From positions 20,939-84,938 of the forward strand of contig JASGKM010000038.1 of the NCBI GenBank assembly GCA_049840615.1: DNA of 64,000 nucleotides, read 5' to 3'. The position numbers were made by a program, and so were the translations under genes. This stretch comes from Pseudomonas sp049840615. Its GTDB lineage: Bacteria; Pseudomonadota; Gammaproteobacteria; Pseudomonadales; Pseudomonadaceae. This document shows, in pieces, positions 16,745 to 25,159 of the stretch. The notes under the pieces were generated by a model, which saw only the letters and a program-made list of their open reading frames with translations, made no database searches and had not been told where the DNA came from. The number at the start of each line of letters is the position of its first letter. Positions within the stretch are counted from its first letter, which is position 1.

Positions 16745-18112
16745 ATGAAACGCCGCACTCTCACGCAATCGAGCCTCGCGCTCGCCATCGCTGCCGCAGG
16801 CCTCGCTCAATCCGCCGTCGCCGGTGGGTTCATCGAAGACAGCAAGGCCAACCTGACCCTGCGCAACTTCTACATCAACTCCGACAACCGCAACGGCACC
16901 GCCGAGCCGAGCAAGCAGGAAGAGTGGGGCCAGGGCTTCCTGCTCAACTACACCTCCGGCTTCACCGAAGGCACCGTGGGCTTCGGCGTTGACGCTCTGG
17001 GCCTGCTGGGCGTGCGCCTGGACAGCGGCAAGGGCACTCACTACAACCCGAACAGCGCCAACTATGCCGGCACCGTGTTCCCCACCGACGGCGACGGCCG
17101 TGCGGTGGATGACTTCGCCCACCTGGGCGCCACCGGCAAGGTGAAGGTTTCCAATACCGTGCTGCAATACGGCACCCTGCTGCCCAAGCTGCCGGTCGTG
17201 ACCTACAACGACGGTCGCCTGCTGCCGCAGACCTTCGAGGGTGGCCAGGTCACTTCCAACGAGTTCAAGGACCTGACCCTGCTCGGCGGCCAGCTGGAGC
17301 ACGCCAAGGGCCGTAACTCGAGCAACAACGAAGGTCTGTCGATCGCTGGTGCGAACAACGCCCAGACCGGCAAGTTCGTCAACAAGTTCTACTACGGCGG
17401 CGCCGACTACAAGCTGACCAAGGACCTGACGCTGCAGTACTACTACGGCAACCTGCAGGACTTCTACAAACAGCACTTCCTCGGCCTGCAACACAACTGG
17501 GCGATCGGCCCGGGTGTGCTGAAGAGCGACCTGCGCTACTTCCACAGCAGCGATGACGGCAAGAACGGCCACGATTCGAGCTACTACACCAGCGGTTACT
17601 ACGGCGGCAACACCCTCAAGGGTGAAGTCGACAACCGCGCCTGGAGCGGCCTGTTCACCTACACCGTCAGCGGCCACAGCTTCGGCGCTGGCTACCAGCA
17701 GCTCAGCGGCAACAGTGACTTCCCGTTCATCAACAACGGTGACGGCGCCACGGCCTACCTGATCACCGACGTGCAGATCGGCAAGTTCCTGCGCGCCGGC
17801 GAGCGCACCTGGCAGGTTCGCTACGCTTACGACTTCGCCCAGGCCGGCCTGCCGGGCCTGACCTTCCAGACCCTGTACCTGCGTGGCGACAACATCGATA
17901 CCGCCCAGGGCGACAAGAGCGAGTGGGAGCGTGACATCTCCCTGGCCTACGTGATCCCGGACGGCACCTTCAAGGGCCTGGGCTTCACCTGGAAGAACGC
18001 GGCGCTGCGCAGTGGCCTGCCGGCCGCTTCCGCTGGCAACCCGGGCACTCCGACCCAGCGTGACCAGGACGAGAACCGCCTGATCGTCAGCTACACCATC
18101 CCGCTGCTGTAA
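16745..18112 (+). CDS. OprD-family outer-membrane porin (OprE-like), first copy
   Basis: The 455-residue precursor has a signal peptide ending AQSAVA before GGFIEDSKANL, the conserved start of mature OprD/OprE porins. The amphipathic beta-strand pattern runs to a C-terminal hydrophobic strand (RLIVSYTIPLL). The family forms 18-strand monomeric channels for amino acids, organic acids and related solutes. Its place immediately before aguA matches PAO1 oprE (PA0291). A GGGG run upstream serves as a weak ribosome site. A near-identical paralogue follows at 18652. Which of the two is the true oprE orthologue cannot be decided by eye. Confidence 0.92.
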   Translation: MKRRTLTQSSLALAIAAAGLAQSAVAGGFIEDSKANLTLRNFYINSDNRNGTAEPSKQEEWGQGFLLNYTSGFTEGTVGFGVDALGLLGVRLDSGKGTHYNPNSANYAGTVFPTDGDGRAVDDFAHLGATGKVKVSNTVLQYGTLLPKLPVVTYNDGRLLPQTFEGGQVTSNEFKDLTLLGGQLEHAKGRNSSNNEGLSIAGANNAQTGKFVNKFYYGGADYKLTKDLTLQYYYGNLQDFYKQHFLGLQHNWAIGPGVLKSDLRYFHSSDDGKNGHDSSYYTSGYYGGNTLKGEVDNRAWSGLFTYTVSGHSFGAGYQQLSGNSDFPFINNGDGATAYLITDVQIGKFLRAGERTWQVRYAYDFAQAGLPGLTFQTLYLRGDNIDTAQGDKSEWERDISLAYVIPDGTFKGLGFTWKNAALRSGLPAASAGNPGTPTQRDQDENRLIVSYTIPLL

Positions 18113-18130
18113 TTTCTGCGGGCTGAAAAG

Positions 18131-18165
18131 AAGCCGCCGTCCTCGCAAGAGGCGGCGGCTTTTTT
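18131..18165 (+). terminator. Rho-independent terminator after the first porin
   Basis: AAGCCGCCG (18131-18139) pairs with CGGCGGCTT (18153-18161). An inner CCTC-GCAA-GAGG extends the stem, and a run of six Ts follows. It lies 18 bases after the stop codon, so the two porins are separate transcription units. Confidence 0.88.
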
Positions 18166-18651
18166 CGTGGTGCGCAGGGCCGCGGAGCGCGTGCCATTGA
18201 TGCTGAATTTTCCGACACCCATTCAGTGGTTTTTCGGCAGTGATCGGAGGCTTCCCCTTCATTTCCGGGGTGGTCCGTGCCTGCCCGGACATCCAAGCGT
18301 GAGCCTGCTCAAGGTTTGTGCAACAGACCTGCCGTCACCGGCCTGTGCGCCCTGCACGGCCGGGCCTTGCTCTTATCGTGGCGCCGGTCGCGCGGACCGC
18401 GGGAGAGGCATCGAGCAGGCCTTCCGGTGAGGGGCGATGAAGCGGGTGCCGCGCGCGAGTTGTTTCGGTGATCGATCCTCCCGACCGACGCTCGCATGAC
18501 AAGGCGGCACAGATATCCCTTTCTGGCTCACCTTCGCTTTCGTTACCCTCATTCCTCCCCACGGTCGTCGTGATCAGCACTGCCGTCATCCCCGCCGAGC
18601 GCTGGCTCCGGACGCCGATGACGCGCTCACGATCATGTCATGGGGATAGCT
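18166..18651. other. Long leader of the second porin, no gene seen
   Basis: These 486 bases contain no coding frame I can support. I looked for a sigma-54 -24/-12 pair and for an ANR/FNR box and found no properly spaced match. A promoter for the second porin must lie here but I cannot point to it with confidence. Confidence 0.5.
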
Positions 18652-20028
18652 ATGCATTACCGCAAACTCAAACGCTTGGGTCTGGCCGTGGCCACCGCCG
18701 CAGCCGGCCTGACGCAGGTCGCAGTGGCCGACGGCTTCATCGAAGACAGCAAGGCCAGCCTCGGCCTGCGCAACTTCTACATCAACCAGGACAACCGCAA
18801 CGGCTCCGCCGCACCGAGCAAGCAGGAAGAGTGGGGCCAGGGTTTCATGCTCAACTACGCCTCCGGCTTCACCCAGGGTACGGTCGGTTTCGGTATCGAT
18901 GCGCTGGGCCTGCTGGGCGTCAAGCTCGACAGTGGCAAGGGCAAGCAATACAACCCCGACAGCAGCCGCCTGGGTGGCATCGTCTTCCCCACGGACAGCC
19001 ATGGCCGCGCGGTGGACGACTTCGCCAGCCTTGGGCTGACCGGCAAGGCCAAGGTCTCGCAGACCGAACTGCGCTACGGCACGCTGCAACCCAAGCTGCC
19101 GGTGGTGACCTACAACGATGGTCGCCTGTTGCCGCAGACCTTCAGTGGCGGCCAGGTCACCTCCAACGAGTTCAAGGACCTGACGTTCGTCGCCGGTCAG
19201 CTGGAGCACATGAAGGGGCGCAACTCGAGCAACTCCGACCAGGGCCTGTCGATCGCCGGGGCGAACGCCGGCGGCAAGTCGCAGTACGCCCAGTACAGCA
19301 ACAAGTTCTACTTCGGTGGCGCCGACTACAAGCTGGGCAAGGACACCACGCTGCAGTACTACTACGGCAACCTGAAGGACTTCTACAAACAACACTTCCT
19401 CGGTCTCCAGCACAACTGGGAGATTGGCGAGGGCGTGCTCAAGAGCGATCTGCGCTACTTCCACAGCAGCAGCGATGGCAAGAACGGCAGCCATGACCCG
19501 TCCTACTACACCACCGGCTACTACGGTAACGGCCTGACCCGCGGCAAGGTCGACAACCAGGCGTTCAGCGGTCTGTTCACCTACAGCATCAAGGGCCACA
19601 GCTTCAGCGCCGGGCACCAGGTGCTCAAGGGCGACAGCGACTTCCCGTTCATCAACGATGGCGATGGGGCCTCTTCCTACCTGAGCACCGATGTGCAGAT
19701 CGGCAAGTTCCAGCATGCCGGCGAGCGCACCTGGCAGGTTCGATACGGCTATGACTTCGCGGCGCTGGGCCTGCCGGGCCTGAACTTCCAGACGATCTAC
19801 CTGCGCGGCGACAACATCGATACCGCCTACGGTGACAAGACCGAGTGGGAGCGCGACATCAGCCTGGGCTACACCATCCAGGATGGCCCGCTGAAGAACC
19901 TGGGCGTCGCCTGGAAGAACGCTTCCCTGCGCAGTGGCCTGCCAGCCGCCAGTACGCCGGGCTCCGCCAGCCAGCGCGACCAGGACGAGAACCGCCTGAT
20001 CGTCAGCTACAGCATTCCGCTGCTGTAA
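18652..20028 (+). CDS. oprE: OprD-family outer-membrane porin (OprE-like), second copy
   Basis: This 458-residue precursor has a signal peptide ending TQVAVA before DGFIEDSKASL. It resembles the porin at 16745 along its whole length (shared EEWGQGF, VDALGLLGV-type, LPVVTYNDGRLLPQTF and QYYYGNL segments), so the pair is a tandem duplication. I prefer the ATG at 18652, with GGGG six bases upstream, over an in-frame ATG at 18640 that lacks a ribosome site. It is the copy adjacent to aguA, as oprE is in P. aeruginosa. OprE there is described as induced under low oxygen; no direct sign of that control is seen here. Substrate unknown. Confidence 0.9.
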   Translation: MHYRKLKRLGLAVATAAAGLTQVAVADGFIEDSKASLGLRNFYINQDNRNGSAAPSKQEEWGQGFMLNYASGFTQGTVGFGIDALGLLGVKLDSGKGKQYNPDSSRLGGIVFPTDSHGRAVDDFASLGLTGKAKVSQTELRYGTLQPKLPVVTYNDGRLLPQTFSGGQVTSNEFKDLTFVAGQLEHMKGRNSSNSDQGLSIAGANAGGKSQYAQYSNKFYFGGADYKLGKDTTLQYYYGNLKDFYKQHFLGLQHNWEIGEGVLKSDLRYFHSSSDGKNGSHDPSYYTTGYYGNGLTRGKVDNQAFSGLFTYSIKGHSFSAGHQVLKGDSDFPFINDGDGASSYLSTDVQIGKFQHAGERTWQVRYGYDFAALGLPGLNFQTIYLRGDNIDTAYGDKTEWERDISLGYTIQDGPLKNLGVAWKNASLRSGLPAASTPGSASQRDQDENRLIVSYSIPLL

Positions 20029-20060
20029 CGCGCCGACGAGCGCTGTTCCGAGTCATGAAA

Positions 20061-20095
20061 AAGGCCGTCGCTCCTTACGGGGCGACGGCCTTTTT
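20061..20095. terminator. Bidirectional terminator between the porin and aguA
   Basis: AAGGCCGTCGC (20061-20071) pairs with GCGACGGCCTT (20082-20092). Ts follow on the plus strand and a run of As precedes the stem, so it can end both the porin transcript and the convergent aguA transcript. Confidence 0.85.
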
Positions 20096-20109
20096 CTTGC
20101 TTCAGCGAA

Positions 20110-21219
20110 TCAGCGCTTCTGCGGCGCCGGCTGCTGCTGGGTGATGCAGTGGATGTTGCCGCCGCCCAGGAGGATCTCGCGGCCCGGCACCATGACGATC
20201 TCGTGCTCGGGGAAGATGCGCTTGAGGGTGGCTTCGGCCTCGGCGTCCGCCGGGTCGTTGAAGCGCGGGGCGATGATGCCGCCGTTGACGATCAGAAAGT
20301 TGACGTAGGAGCCGGCCAGGCGGATCGACGGGTCACGCGGCTGGGTGCCGATCACCAGGTCGATGCCTTCGCATTCGGCTTCGGTGGCGTGGATCGGGCC
20401 GGGGATGACGATCTTGTGCACGGTCAGCTGGCGGCCCTTGGCGTCACGGGCGGTTTCCAGCACGCGCATGGCGGCCTGGCAGCGCTCGTAGTTCGGGTCG
20501 TTCACATCGTCGGTCCAGGCCAGCAGCACTTCGCCCGGTCGTACGTAGCAGCAGAAGTTGTCGACGTGGCCGTCGGTCTCGTCATTGAACAGGCCGTCCG
20601 GCAGCCAGATCACAGTGTCGATGGCCAGGTGCTCGCGCAGCACGGCTTCGATTTCTTCGCGGCTCATGTGCGGGTTGCGGTTGTGGTTGAGCAGGCATTC
20701 CTCGGTGGTGATCAGGGTGCCTTCGCCGTCCACGTGGATGGAGCCGCCTTCGAGCACGAAGCCTTCGGTGCGGTAGCCGTCGCAGCGCTCGATGCCGAGG
20801 ATCTTGCTCGCCACCTGATCGTCGCGGTGCCAGGGGAAGTACAGGCCGCCTTCCAGGCCGCCCCAGGCGTTGAAGGTCCAGTCCACGCCGCGCACGTCAC
20901 CCTGGTCGTTGGTGACGAAGGTCGGGCCGGTGTCGCGCACCCAGGCGTCGTCGTTGCTGATTTCCACCACGCGGATGTTGGCCGCGTCAGCCAGCTGCGC
21001 GCGGGCGTTCTCGTACTGGCCGGCGGAAACGCCGATGGTCACCGGCTCGAAGCGGGCAATGGCGCGGGCCACGGCGCTGAAGGCGGCCTGCGCGGGCTTG
21101 CCGCCCAGGCGCCAGTTGTCCGGGCGCTCGGGCCAGACCATCCAGGTCTGGGTCTGGGGTTCCCATTCCGCCGGCATGCGGAAGCCATCGGCGCGGGGAG
21201 TGCTGGTCAGCGTGGTCAT
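20110..21219 (-). CDS. aguA: Agmatine deiminase
   Basis: The 369-residue enzyme hydrolyses agmatine to N-carbamoylputrescine and ammonia in the arginine decarboxylase route to putrescine. It has the full porphyromonas-type peptidyl-arginine-deiminase fold signatures: WVRDTGPTFV, NAWGG, LEGGSIHVDGEGT, FNDETDGHVDNF, and the catalytic cysteine Cys358 in GGGNIHCITQQQP. Length is normal. In P. aeruginosa it forms an operon with aguB (N-carbamoylputrescine amidohydrolase), but here no aguB lies between aguA and the TetR gene at 21494. Palindromic sites that could be operators lie 197-271 bases upstream of the start. Confidence 0.95.
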   Translation of the reverse strand: MTTLTSTPRADGFRMPAEWEPQTQTWMVWPERPDNWRLGGKPAQAAFSAVARAIARFEPVTIGVSAGQYENARAQLADAANIRVVEISNDDAWVRDTGPTFVTNDQGDVRGVDWTFNAWGGLEGGLYFPWHRDDQVASKILGIERCDGYRTEGFVLEGGSIHVDGEGTLITTEECLLNHNRNPHMSREEIEAVLREHLAIDTVIWLPDGLFNDETDGHVDNFCCYVRPGEVLLAWTDDVNDPNYERCQAAMRVLETARDAKGRQLTVHKIVIPGPIHATEAECEGIDLVIGTQPRDPSIRLAGSYVNFLIVNGGIIAPRFNDPADAEAEATLKRIFPEHEIVMVPGREILLGGGNIHCITQQQPAPQKR

Positions 21220-21245
21220 GGGGCGGTCCTTGGTGGTTGCTTCGC

Positions 21246-21303
21246 AGGATGGGGCGCACGCGGATACTTATCGATGGGTATCGCTGCGCTCCACCCATCC
21301 TAC
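21246..21303. repeat. REP-like palindrome upstream of aguA
   Basis: GATGGGT (21273-21279) and ACCCATC (21293-21299) are inverted around a GC-rich loop, with CCTAC after the right arm and an AGGATGGGG stretch before the left. This sequence type is scattered in Pseudomonas intergenic regions. It lies in the aguA leader or promoter region. Confidence 0.5.
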
Positions 21304-21415
21304 GCAATGGGTTGTGTCATTCGAGGAGGCGTCGCCGTCGAGTGCCGCGAGCGGCCAGTATAGGTCGCTTGGCAAGGCTCCGCGGCGACACGTCCCCAGT
21401 TGGGAGAATTTATAG

Positions 21416-21429
21416 CCGATAAAAATCGG
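21416..21429. promoter_or_regulatory. Palindromic operator candidate 1 (aguA/TetR region)
   Basis: CCGAT-AAAA-ATCGG is a perfect 5-bp inverted repeat around AAAA. The same GATAAAAATCG core recurs about 55-65 bases away in both orientations. The site lies between the TetR-family gene and aguA, where the regulator would be expected to act. Binding by that regulator is an inference. Confidence 0.55.
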
Positions 21430-21471
21430 TTTATGAAGGGCTAAATTGAAATATGTCGCCCGTATATCCGG

Positions 21472-21490
21472 ATTTTTATCGGATAAAAAT
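21472..21490. promoter_or_regulatory. Palindromic operator candidate 2 (aguA/TetR region)
   Basis: ATTTTTATC (21472-21480) and GATAAAAAT (21482-21490) form a perfect 9-bp inverted repeat with a one-base centre. Each arm extends the GATAAAAATCG core of candidate 1. The site ends four bases before the TetR stop codon, upstream of aguA. Confidence 0.6.
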
Positions 21491-21493
21491 CGA

Positions 21494-22135
21494 TTATTTA
21501 AGGGGCGACGGCCGTTTTGGCAGGCAGGGCGGCAGGTACAGCGACAGGTAAGCGTCGATTACTCGCATGCCTTCTTCGGCCAGGCGTTCGGTGATCTGCC
21601 CGTGGCGCTGCACGGAGAGGGCGTAGACGCGGTCGCCCAGCTCGATGGCCAGGCTGAAGACCTCGATGTCCTGCGGCAGCGGCGGCAGTTCGAAGTGACG
21701 CTCGAAGAGTTCGCGCATGGCCTGGCCGAGTTGCACGTCGTGCTGGCTGTCGGCCTGGGTGACTTCGGCGAGGCCGTGGCTGGCGAGGATCAGCTGGCGC
21801 GCGGCGGCGTCCTCGGCGTACACGGCCAGTGTGCGTTGCTCGACCAGTCGTGCGAGGTCGCGCCAGTCGCGCAGGGCGGCGTGGTCGACGGGTTGCTCCA
21901 GGCAGGCGCGGAAGGCGGCGTGGACGTCGCTGGTCAGGCCCTGCAGCAGGGCCGGTACGCTGGGGAAGAAGTGGTAGACGGAGGAGGGCGGGATGTCCGC
22001 GCGCTCGGCCACGGCGTAGATCGACAGGCTCGCCGCGCCGCTCTCGGCCAACAGGGCGCGGGCAGCCTCGAGGATCACGGCGATGCGTGCCTGGCTGCTG
22101 GCGCGGGGCTTTCGAGTGGGCGAGGGTGCGGGCAT
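21494..22135 (-). CDS. aguR: TetR-family transcriptional regulator (AguR-like)
   Basis: The 213-residue protein has an N-terminal helix-turn-helix (AAARALLAESGAASLSIYAV, then ADIPPSSVYHFFPS) typical of TetR repressors, and a variable C-terminal ligand domain. By position beside aguA and the orphan polyamine-binding gene it matches PAO1 aguR (PA0294), the agmatine- and carbamoylputrescine-responsive regulator. I chose the ATG at 22135 because GGAGG lies five bases upstream; an ATG at 22189 would overlap the previous stop and lacks such a site. The palindromes at 21416 and 21472 are the natural operator candidates. Assignment as AguR is by synteny. Confidence 0.8.
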   Translation of the reverse strand: MPAPSPTRKPRASSQARIAVILEAARALLAESGAASLSIYAVAERADIPPSSVYHFFPSVPALLQGLTSDVHAAFRACLEQPVDHAALRDWRDLARLVEQRTLAVYAEDAAARQLILASHGLAEVTQADSQHDVQLGQAMRELFERHFELPPLPQDIEVFSLAIELGDRVYALSVQRHGQITERLAEEGMRVIDAYLSLYLPPCLPKRPSPLK

Positions 22136-22190
22136 GTCGACCTCCGGAGCTGGGCGGCTATTGGACGCCAGCTCCGGGGTGCTCGGCAAG

Positions 22191-23252
22191 TCAGCTGCCG
22201 CCGGCGCGCAGCTTGCCCCAGACTTCGTTGATTACCGGGGCAGTCTTCTCCGGTGCGGTTTCCAGGGCGAACAGCCGACGCTTGGTTTCCTGGTCCGGGT
22301 ACAGGCCCGGCTGGTCGCGCAGGGCGGCGTCGAGGAACTGCGCGGAGTCCTTGTTGCCATTGGGGTAGAGGGTGGCGGCGGTGATCTGCGCGGCGACCTT
22401 GGGCTGCATCAGGTAGTCGATGAACTTGAGCGCCAGGTCCGGGTGTTCGGCGGCGGTAGGGACCACCAGGTTGTCGATGAACAGTACCGAGCCTTCCTGT
22501 GGCACCACGAAGCGCACCGGCTGGCCGGCGTTGGCGGCGCCCAGGGCGTCGCCGACCCAGGCCATGGCGACGCACAGCTTGCCGGCATTGAGGTCCTGGA
22601 TGTAGCGCTCGCTGTCGATGTAGCGCAGGTTCGGGCGCAGCTCGGCGAGGACTTCGCCGGCGCGGCGGATCTGCGACGGGGCGCTGCGGGCGAAGTTGCG
22701 GCCCTGGTAGTTCATCAACACCGAGAAGGCTTCGTCCGGGGCGTCCAGCAGGCTCATGCCGCAGGCCTTCAGGCGCTGGCTCTGCTGCGGGTCGAACATG
22801 ACGCTCCAGCTGTCGGGCAGCTTGCCGCCGTAGGCCTTCTCCGCTTCGGGTTCGTTGATCGCCAGGCCCACGGCGCCCCACAGGTAGGGCACGGCGTGCT
22901 GGTTGTTCGGGTCGACGGCGGCCAGCTTGCTCAGCAACTGGGTGTCGAGGTGGCTGCGGTTGGGCAGCTTGCTGAAGTCCAGCGCCTGGATGCGCTTGTC
23001 GCGGATCAGCGCCGGCAGGTCGTTGTGCGAGGGCACGGCGACGTCGAACTTCTCACCGCTCTCGAGGGCCTTCTTGACCTCTTCGGCGGTGCTGTAGGTC
23101 GTGTACTCGACCCGGATGCCGGTGTCCTTCTCGAAGTCCTTGAGCACTTCGGGAGCGATGTAGTCGTTCCAGTTGTAGACGCGGATGACCTGGTCGGCCC
23201 AGGCGGACAGCGGGCACAACAGCATCAGAATCAAAGCGTACAGGCGTGGCAT
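22191..23252 (-). CDS. Periplasmic polyamine-binding protein, orphan (PotF/SpuD family)
   Basis: The 353-residue protein has a signal peptide (MPRLYALILMLLCPLSAWA) and then VIRVYNWNDYIAPEVL, the conserved opening of PotF/SpuD/SpuE polyamine-binding proteins. VPYLWGAVGLAINE and the C-terminal PKVAAQITAATLYPNGN segments agree. It is clearly more diverged than SpuD and SpuE. No permease or ATPase gene adjoins it, so it either feeds the Spu transporter or serves a sensory role. It corresponds by position to PA0295. The start has GGGAGA upstream at suitable spacing. It ends 55 bases before the TetR start, so co-transcription with aguR and aguA is possible. Confidence 0.87.
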   Translation of the reverse strand: MPRLYALILMLLCPLSAWADQVIRVYNWNDYIAPEVLKDFEKDTGIRVEYTTYSTAEEVKKALESGEKFDVAVPSHNDLPALIRDKRIQALDFSKLPNRSHLDTQLLSKLAAVDPNNQHAVPYLWGAVGLAINEPEAEKAYGGKLPDSWSVMFDPQQSQRLKACGMSLLDAPDEAFSVLMNYQGRNFARSAPSQIRRAGEVLAELRPNLRYIDSERYIQDLNAGKLCVAMAWVGDALGAANAGQPVRFVVPQEGSVLFIDNLVVPTAAEHPDLALKFIDYLMQPKVAAQITAATLYPNGNKDSAQFLDAALRDQPGLYPDQETKRRLFALETAPEKTAPVINEVWGKLRAGGS

Positions 23253-23465
23253 TGGCGATCTCCCTGAATGAACCACGTAATCAGCGGATGCGGCAATCAA
23301 TCGCCGCTCGATAGCGCGACAGCAAAGACACGACAGACGCGATGGACGCCCGGGCGGGCGGATGGAGACATCGCGGACAGGAAGGAGATACGGATGTGAC
23401 TCGCCGCAGCGCCCCTCCTCGCCGTTGCGATATCGCAGTCCCCTTGGTGTGCCAGAGGCACAAGG

Positions 23466-23491
23466 AAACGCCGGCACGAGGGCCGGCGTTT
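23466..23491 (-). terminator. Terminator hairpin after spuI
   Basis: AAACGCCGGC (23466-23475) pairs with GCCGGCGTTT (23482-23491), a 10-bp stem just beyond the spuI stop. The T-run on the minus strand is short, but the position supports termination of spuI before the orphan binding-protein gene. Confidence 0.65.
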
Positions 23492-23501
23492 CGTTTACCA
23501 C

Positions 23502-24881
23502 TTATACGGTGTGCAAGTACCAGTTGTACTCGAGGTCGGAGATCGAATACTCGAACTCCTGCATCTCATGCTCCTTGCACGCGACGAAGATGTCGATGTA
23601 CTCGGGGCTGATGTACTTGTTCATCACGTCGCTGTCGTCCAGCTCGCGCAAGGCATCGCGCAGGTTGTTCGGCAGGCTCTGTTCCAGCTGCTCGTAGGCG
23701 TTGCCTTCGATCGGCGCGCCCGGCTCGACCTTGTTGGTCAGGCCGTGGTGGACGCCGGCCAGTACCGCCGAGAGCAGCAGGTACGGGTTGGCATCGGCGC
23801 CGGCGACGCGGTGCTCCAGACGCACCGCTTCCGGCGCTCCGGTGGGTACGCGCAGGGCGACGGTGCGGTTGTCCAGGCCCCAGCTCGGTGCGTTCGGCAC
23901 GAAGAAGGCCGAACCGAAACGGCGGTACGAGTTGACGTTCGGGCAGAGGAACGCCATCGACGCCGGCAGGGTCTCGAGCACACCGCCGATCGCGTGGCGC
24001 AACGCGGCGTTCTGCTCGGGATCCTCGCTGGTGAAGATGTTCTTGCCGTCCTTGTCGAGCAGCGAGACGTGGACGTGCAGACCGTTGCCTGCCTGACCCG
24101 GATAGGGCTTGGCCATGAAGGTCGAGTCCATCTCGTGGTCGTAGGCGACGTTCTTGATCAGGCGCTTGAGCAGAACGGCGTAGTCGCAGGCCTTCAGGGC
24201 GTCATCAACGTGGTGCATGTTGACTTCGAACTGGGCCGGGGCGCTTTCCTTGACGATGGCGTCGGCCGGGATGCCCTGGGCGCGGGCGCCGTCGATGATG
24301 TCCTGCAGGCAGTCGGCGTACTCGTCGAGGTCGTCGATGGAGTAGACCTGGACCGATTGCGGGCGCTTGCCGGAGATCGGCGAGCGCGGCGGCTGCGGAC
24401 GGCCGTTCACGTTCTCCTGGTCGATCAGGTAGAACTCCAGCTCGAAGGCCGCGACGATGGTCAGGCCGAGGTCGGTGAACTTCTGCACCACTTGACGCAG
24501 TACTTCACGCGGGTCGGCGAAGAACGGCGTGCGTTCTTCCATCTCGTGCATGGTCATCAGCAGCTGCGCGGTCGGGCGCTTCTGCCAGGGTTCCATGGAG
24601 AGGGTGTTGGGGATTGGGAAACAGACGCGATCCGCGTCGCCAATGTCCAGGCCGAGGCCGGTGCTTTCTACGGTGGAGCCGGTAATGTCGAGAGCGAAGA
24701 GAGAGGCGGGGAGGTTGATGCCCTTCTCATAGACTTTGGGCAGGTTGGTGCGTTCGATGCGCTTGCCGCGGACCACACCATTCATGTCTGCAATAAGGAG
24801 GTCGACGAATTGGACCTCGGGGTGTTCCTTCAGGAACTCACTCGCTTCTTCGAGCGACACGGCACTCTGGGGTACCGACAT
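23502..24881 (-). CDS. spuI: Gamma-glutamylpolyamine synthetase (glutamine synthetase family)
   Basis: The 459-residue glutamine-synthetase-like enzyme has VDLLIADMNGVVRGKRI near the N-terminus, an AAFELEFYLID acidic active-site strand, NMHHVDDA, and AKPYPGQAGNGLHVHVSL with the ATP/metal site. FVPNAPSWGLDNRTVALRVP and HRVAGADANPYL follow. Family members in polyamine pathways (PuuA type) ligate glutamate to putrescine or related amines using ATP, the first step of the gamma-glutamylation route. It is transcribed divergently from spuA and matches PAO1 spuI (PA0296). Its partner paralogue is spuB at 25950. Which amine each prefers cannot be read from the sequence. Confidence 0.92.
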   Translation of the reverse strand: MSVPQSAVSLEEASEFLKEHPEVQFVDLLIADMNGVVRGKRIERTNLPKVYEKGINLPASLFALDITGSTVESTGLGLDIGDADRVCFPIPNTLSMEPWQKRPTAQLLMTMHEMEERTPFFADPREVLRQVVQKFTDLGLTIVAAFELEFYLIDQENVNGRPQPPRSPISGKRPQSVQVYSIDDLDEYADCLQDIIDGARAQGIPADAIVKESAPAQFEVNMHHVDDALKACDYAVLLKRLIKNVAYDHEMDSTFMAKPYPGQAGNGLHVHVSLLDKDGKNIFTSEDPEQNAALRHAIGGVLETLPASMAFLCPNVNSYRRFGSAFFVPNAPSWGLDNRTVALRVPTGAPEAVRLEHRVAGADANPYLLLSAVLAGVHHGLTNKVEPGAPIEGNAYEQLEQSLPNNLRDALRELDDSDVMNKYISPEYIDIFVACKEHEMQEFEYSISDLEYNWYLHTV

Positions 24882-25076
24882 GATGTAACACCTTTATTGT
24901 TAAAAATTTCAATCATTCGAAAGCTGAGGTGTGAGTCAATCCGAATTGGCAAGGGTTGTCAATGTCGCACCAAAGTGGGGCGCATCGGTCGTGATGGGCC
25001 GTTTTTGGGGCGTTTCGAGCCGCTTTTGATGAGCGGAGAGCCTTTGCTGGCGGGCTGTTCAGTGGGGCGTGTTTGA

Positions 25077-25120
25077 TTTTTTACATGGCTATTGTGTAAA
25101 AAAATGAACAAGGCTAAGCT
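25077..25120 (+). promoter_or_regulatory. Inverted repeat and probable promoter of spuA
   Basis: TTTTTTACA (25077-25085) and TGTAAAAAA (25095-25103) form a perfect 9-bp inverted repeat with a 9-base spacer. The right arm overlaps a plausible -35 (TTGTGT, 25092-25097) that lies 17 bases before TAAGCT (25115-25120). This is the layout of a repressor operator. A polyamine-responsive repressor such as PauR is a possible binder, which is an inference. Confidence 0.5.
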
Positions 25121-25159
25121 CGGCCTCAAGCCCATAACACTTACAAACACGGGTGTCCC

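Noticed and set aside
22136..22189. Earlier ATG at 22189 for the TetR gene
   Set aside because: It would overlap the end of the upstream gene and has no ribosome site, while the ATG at 22135 has GGAGG five bases before it.
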